Below, one piece after another: positions 11,235-13,982 of a stretch of DNA of 13,982 nucleotides. The translations under genes and the position numbers were made by a program. Location of the stretch: the NCBI GenBank assembly GCA_022825185.1, contig JAJDYK010000205.1, forward strand, positions 1 through 13,982, written 5' to 3'. The notes under the pieces were generated by a model, which saw only the letters and a list, made by a program, of their open reading frames with translations, ran no database searches and was not told the DNA's origin. Each line of letters opens with the position of its first letter. The stretch's first letter is position 1. This DNA is from Candidatus Latescibacterota bacterium (lineage in GTDB: Bacteria > Latescibacterota > UBA2968 > UBA8231).

Positions 11235-13982
11235 ATGAAACGATTGCTAAAGTGGCAGATGGCTCTCTTAGCCGCATTATCTTTGCCTAGCTTCTGTGTG
11301 GCCCAAACAGATGCCTATAGACTTTTCGGTAATTCGATTCGCGTGGATCGGGCTGTGCACTGGGAAAGCTGGATTTATCAGAACGACTTGGTCTCCCAAT
11401 TGAACGTGCCAATCCGCGATGCGGACATTTTCCGAGTTGATGCCGATGGGCTGCGGCCGACTTTCTTTCGCCGCAATATCAACGTGGCCCCGACGGCTGT
11501 CGATTTCACCTATCCCGATTTGGTCCGCGCTGGTGGCGATATAGTCGCCGGGGGTGCGACGGCCAAATCCAACGATGTCTTGGCCAACAATATCGTCGAT
11601 GGCGACTTAAGGACCTTTTGGGAGCCAAACACGCCGGTCAGTTTTGCGAATCGCGTGGCTCGCCCCGGAGACTTCCATATCGACGGTCTGCGCAACTGGG
11701 AAATCGAGATTGATCTAGGACGATTGGTTTTTGCCGATAGCCTGACGATTATTTTTCCGGCTGGTCAGTTCGAAGACGAGTTCCTCGGCGAGCCGGTCAA
11801 GGCCTTCGCGCTTTTTGCCTCGATGGGCGAGCGCTTCCCCTTTCCCTTGGGTAACAAGCTCCAGTTTTCACTCATAGAGGAAGTCTCGACCAGCGGTGGT
11901 GTGAGAGGTGAGACCGGTGCAGGGACGCTGGTTTCAGTTCCCGGCACTAGAGGACGTTATGTGCAGGTGACCTTTCCGCTCTCGCCGCTAGATCGAGCCG
12001 ACTGGGACTTGGATGGTCTGCCCGACATCAGTGGGGCCTTCATCCATTACGTCCGCATCAAAATTACGGATTCGGACCTCTGGCGCGATTCCTTCCTAGG
12101 TGCTGGCGAAGAGGCGCGCCTCGCCTATGAAGCATTGCCCCAAGCTCAGCGTGGTGCGCTCGTTTATCAGCGCCAGACTGCTGGCGGTTTGTTCATCGAA
12201 CTCCGGGACGATACCAATCAGACTGCTGGCGAAAAATACCAAACTTTACCCGAAGAGAAGCGCGGCCCGGTCCTCTACTATAGCAAAGAGGTTCCCCGGA
12301 TTGCCGAGGTTCAGGTCTGGGCTAAGGGCGACAACTACGCGCTACAACCCGAAAAGCGCGGTGGGGCTTCGTTTGAAAACGGCCGCTTGGGTGCGCCATA
12401 TTTGGCCACGGATGGGCTGTACGACTCGGAGTGGCAGGCCAATACATGGTCGCCGATTTACGACAAGGGCACGGCTTGGTACGACTTAGGGGCTGTGTTT
12501 TGGGTCGATAATGTTTCGGTGGTCAACAAGCGCATTAACCAGGGCCACCACGGCGCCTTCTTGGGACCGGATATCTTGGTTTCCGATGGCACGCTGCTCA
12601 AACCCGTGAGCATGGAAGACCGCGAGGACTTTCCCCAACTCGAAGAAGCACTCAAGTGGGACAACATCATCAGTGAGGAGCACGTCGATAACCACACGCC
12701 GGTAGTGCGCATTTTCCGCGAGACTTTCCCCTATCGCAAGATCCGCTTTCTACAGATTCGCGACATCGACGTCACCGGGGCAGCTTCGGGTCAGTACGGC
12801 GCGCTGGCGACGTTGGGCGAAATCCAGCTTTACGGCGAGGGATATCCGGTGAGCGTGTGGGCGTACTCGCCGCCGGTCACGCTGACGGATTCGCGCGGCA
12901 ACTTCATCCGCAAAACCCTGCCGCGCATTGCTTGGGAAGGCGATGTCGTCGTTCGTGAGACCGATCCGCTCACCGGCCAAGCCATCGAACGGATCGAGCC
13001 GTTGGATCTCCATCCAGATGTTCGCTTACAGGTACAGACTCGCACCTCGGATCAGACCGACACCAACTTCACGTACTACCAAGTCGTGACCGTTGCTGGC
13101 AACGAAGAGCGTACGGAAGTGCCGAAAGAGGTTTACGACGAGATTGCCTTGGAGTGGACGGCTTGGGAGATCTGGCAGACTCTGCCCGCCAGTCAGCAAC
13201 ACGCCTCGCGCACCGATGACGATGGCGACGGGGTCACCGACGAGGATCCGATTGACCTGATTGACAACGATGGCGATGGTCTCATCGACGAGGACGGCAA
13301 AAAGCTGCGCCGGGCACCGCGCTCCAGCTTTGCCAAAGACGGCGAACTGGCCTTTGTCGGCTGGAGCGAATGGAGTGAGAGCTATTTGCCCACCAATGGC
13401 GTCAACGAGGCGACGATCACCTCGCCCAACCCGCGCAAGTTCGTTCAGGTGCGGGTCAATCTCTCTTCAGAAAATCCCTTCAAGACGGCGCGCATCCGCA
13501 GTTTGCGCATTGAGTTGGCACCGCCGCTATCGCTGGAACTGGCTGGCGAATTGGCACTTCTCACCGACGAGGGAGCAGGGCGCGTTCCGACCGACTTGAG
13601 TGTGCAGACCTCAGACTATACGCCGCCGCGCAATATCGATCCGCTCGCGTCGCAGCAGTTTGCTTATTTCATCCGCGCTGCCGCGCCCGACCCGACCGAT
13701 GCGACTGTGCGCGACGGATTTAACGAGGTGCTGGTCGTCGCGCCGCGCGATGCGCATTTGATGGGGGTGCGCTTGGGGCAGGTCGCTATCGCTCAGACGC
13801 CTTCGCTGCTCAACCCAGAGGAAACGCTGACCTCGGCGACAACCACGAAGTTTGACCGCGCCTTTGTCCTCGACGACGACGGAGTCTTGCGCGATGCAGA
13901 TGGCGAGATATTGGAACGGATGGCGACCGGCGCGGATTCGATCTGGGTGCGGTTCCCCTTTTCGCTCAATGCCGATCTGCCG
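11235..13982 (+). CDS. Secreted discoidin-domain surface protein with thrombospondin type 3-like calcium repeats (3' end beyond window)
   Basis: An open frame of 916 codons runs from ATG 11235 to the window edge without a stop. It begins with a signal peptide: K-R-L-L-K, a hydrophobic stretch and a probable cut after F-C-V-A (residue 23). Residues about 100-275 look like an F5/8-type C (discoidin) domain (N-N-I-V-D-G-D-L-R-T-F-W-E then W-E-I-E-I-D-L-G). A second lies at about 379-535 (L-A-T-D-G-L-Y-D-S-E-W then W-Y-D-L-G and E-I-Q-L-Y-G). Residues 661-690 hold D-D-D-G-D-G-V-T-D-E-D and D-N-D-G-D-G-L-I-D-E-D, thrombospondin type 3-like calcium sites. Discoidin domains usually bind glycans or cell surfaces. 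It is the only gene visible behind the sigma-54 promoter. The Shine-Dalgarno is weak (A/G-rich only). The C-terminus, and so its anchoring, is unknown. Confidence 0.85.
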   Translation, partial: MKRLLKWQMALLAALSLPSFCVAQTDAYRLFGNSIRVDRAVHWESWIYQNDLVSQLNVPIRDADIFRVDADGLRPTFFRRNINVAPTAVDFTYPDLVRAGGDIVAGGATAKSNDVLANNIVDGDLRTFWEPNTPVSFANRVARPGDFHIDGLRNWEIEIDLGRLVFADSLTIIFPAGQFEDEFLGEPVKAFALFASMGERFPFPLGNKLQFSLIEEVSTSGGVRGETGAGTLVSVPGTRGRYVQVTFPLSPLDRADWDLDGLPDISGAFIHYVRIKITDSDLWRDSFLGAGEEARLAYEALPQAQRGALVYQRQTAGGLFIELRDDTNQTAGEKYQTLPEEKRGPVLYYSKEVPRIAEVQVWAKGDNYALQPEKRGGASFENGRLGAPYLATDGLYDSEWQANTWSPIYDKGTAWYDLGAVFWVDNVSVVNKRINQGHHGAFLGPDILVSDGTLLKPVSMEDREDFPQLEEALKWDNIISEEHVDNHTPVVRIFRETFPYRKIRFLQIRDIDVTGAASGQYGALATLGEIQLYGEGYPVSVWAYSPPVTLTDSRGNFIRKTLPRIAWEGDVVVRETDPLTGQAIERIEPLDLHPDVRLQVQTRTSDQTDTNFTYYQVVTVAGNEERTEVPKEVYDEIALEWTAWEIWQTLPASQQHASRTDDDGDGVTDEDPIDLIDNDGDGLIDEDGKKLRRAPRSSFAKDGELAFVGWSEWSESYLPTNGVNEATITSPNPRKFVQVRVNLSSENPFKTARIRSLRIELAPPLSLELAGELALLTDEGAGRVPTDLSVQTSDYTPPRNIDPLASQQFAYFIRAAAPDPTDATVRDGFNEVLVVAPRDAHLMGVRLGQVAIAQTPSLLNPEETLTSATTTKFDRAFVLDDDGVLRDADGEILERMATGADSIWVRFPFSLNADLP

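Overview
This is a gene-dense, moderately GC-rich bacterial window (about 60% GC by eye). Eleven protein-coding genes are supported, two of them cut by the window edges. No rRNA, tRNA, insertion sequence or CRISPR array was seen. The gene mix is futalosine-route menaquinone genes, a choline-sulfatase-like sulfatase, a TIM-barrel sugar isomerase, a double-propeller sensor fused to a sigma-54 activator, and a large secreted discoidin-domain protein. It suggests a heterotrophic Gram-negative of the FCB or Poribacteria/Latescibacterota kind that feeds on sulfated or complex carbohydrate. That placement is inference from gene content only.

Layout. (1) 1-95 holds the tail of a VapC/FitB-type PIN-domain toxin. 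(2) 160-2676 (+) holds a sugar-phosphate isomerase/epimerase-like gene and a sulfatase, 36 nt apart. (3) 5252-2665 (-) is a compact operon: futalosine hydrolase (mqnB), 1,4-dihydroxy-6-naphthoate synthase (mqnD, overlapping mqnB) and a fumarylacetoacetate-hydrolase-family gene with a GTG start. Its last gene overlaps the end of the sulfatase tail to tail. (4) 5348-10908 (+) runs from a good sigma-70-type promoter (5289-5317). It holds an enolase-superfamily protein, a PurM-like AIR synthetase (ATGA overlap), a 68-aa cysteine-rich protein (TTG start overlapping purM) and a 1045-aa regulator. (5) 10909-11234 is a regulatory intergenic region: three near-palindromic operators at exact 21-bp spacing, a strong intrinsic terminator and a sigma-54 -24/-12 promoter. 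(6) 11235-13982+ is a secreted discoidin/thrombospondin-type-3 surface protein that runs off the window.

The most interesting part is the junction of (4), (5) and (6). The regulator carries 14 propeller blades and a Y_Y_Y domain, the sensor layout of Bacteroides-type hybrid two-component systems. Here it has no visible signal peptide or membrane helix, and it is joined directly to a GAFTGA-containing sigma-54 AAA+ domain and a C-terminal helix-turn-helix. Directly after it lie three phased operators, and about 130 bp beyond the last one a good sigma-54 promoter for the surface protein. This looks like a self-contained one-component, cytoplasmic propeller/sigma-54 switch controlling a secreted binding protein. 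Two metabolic proteins in the same operon, the enolase-like and PurM-like ones, have lost or altered residues normally expected at their active sites. They may be specialised paralogues.
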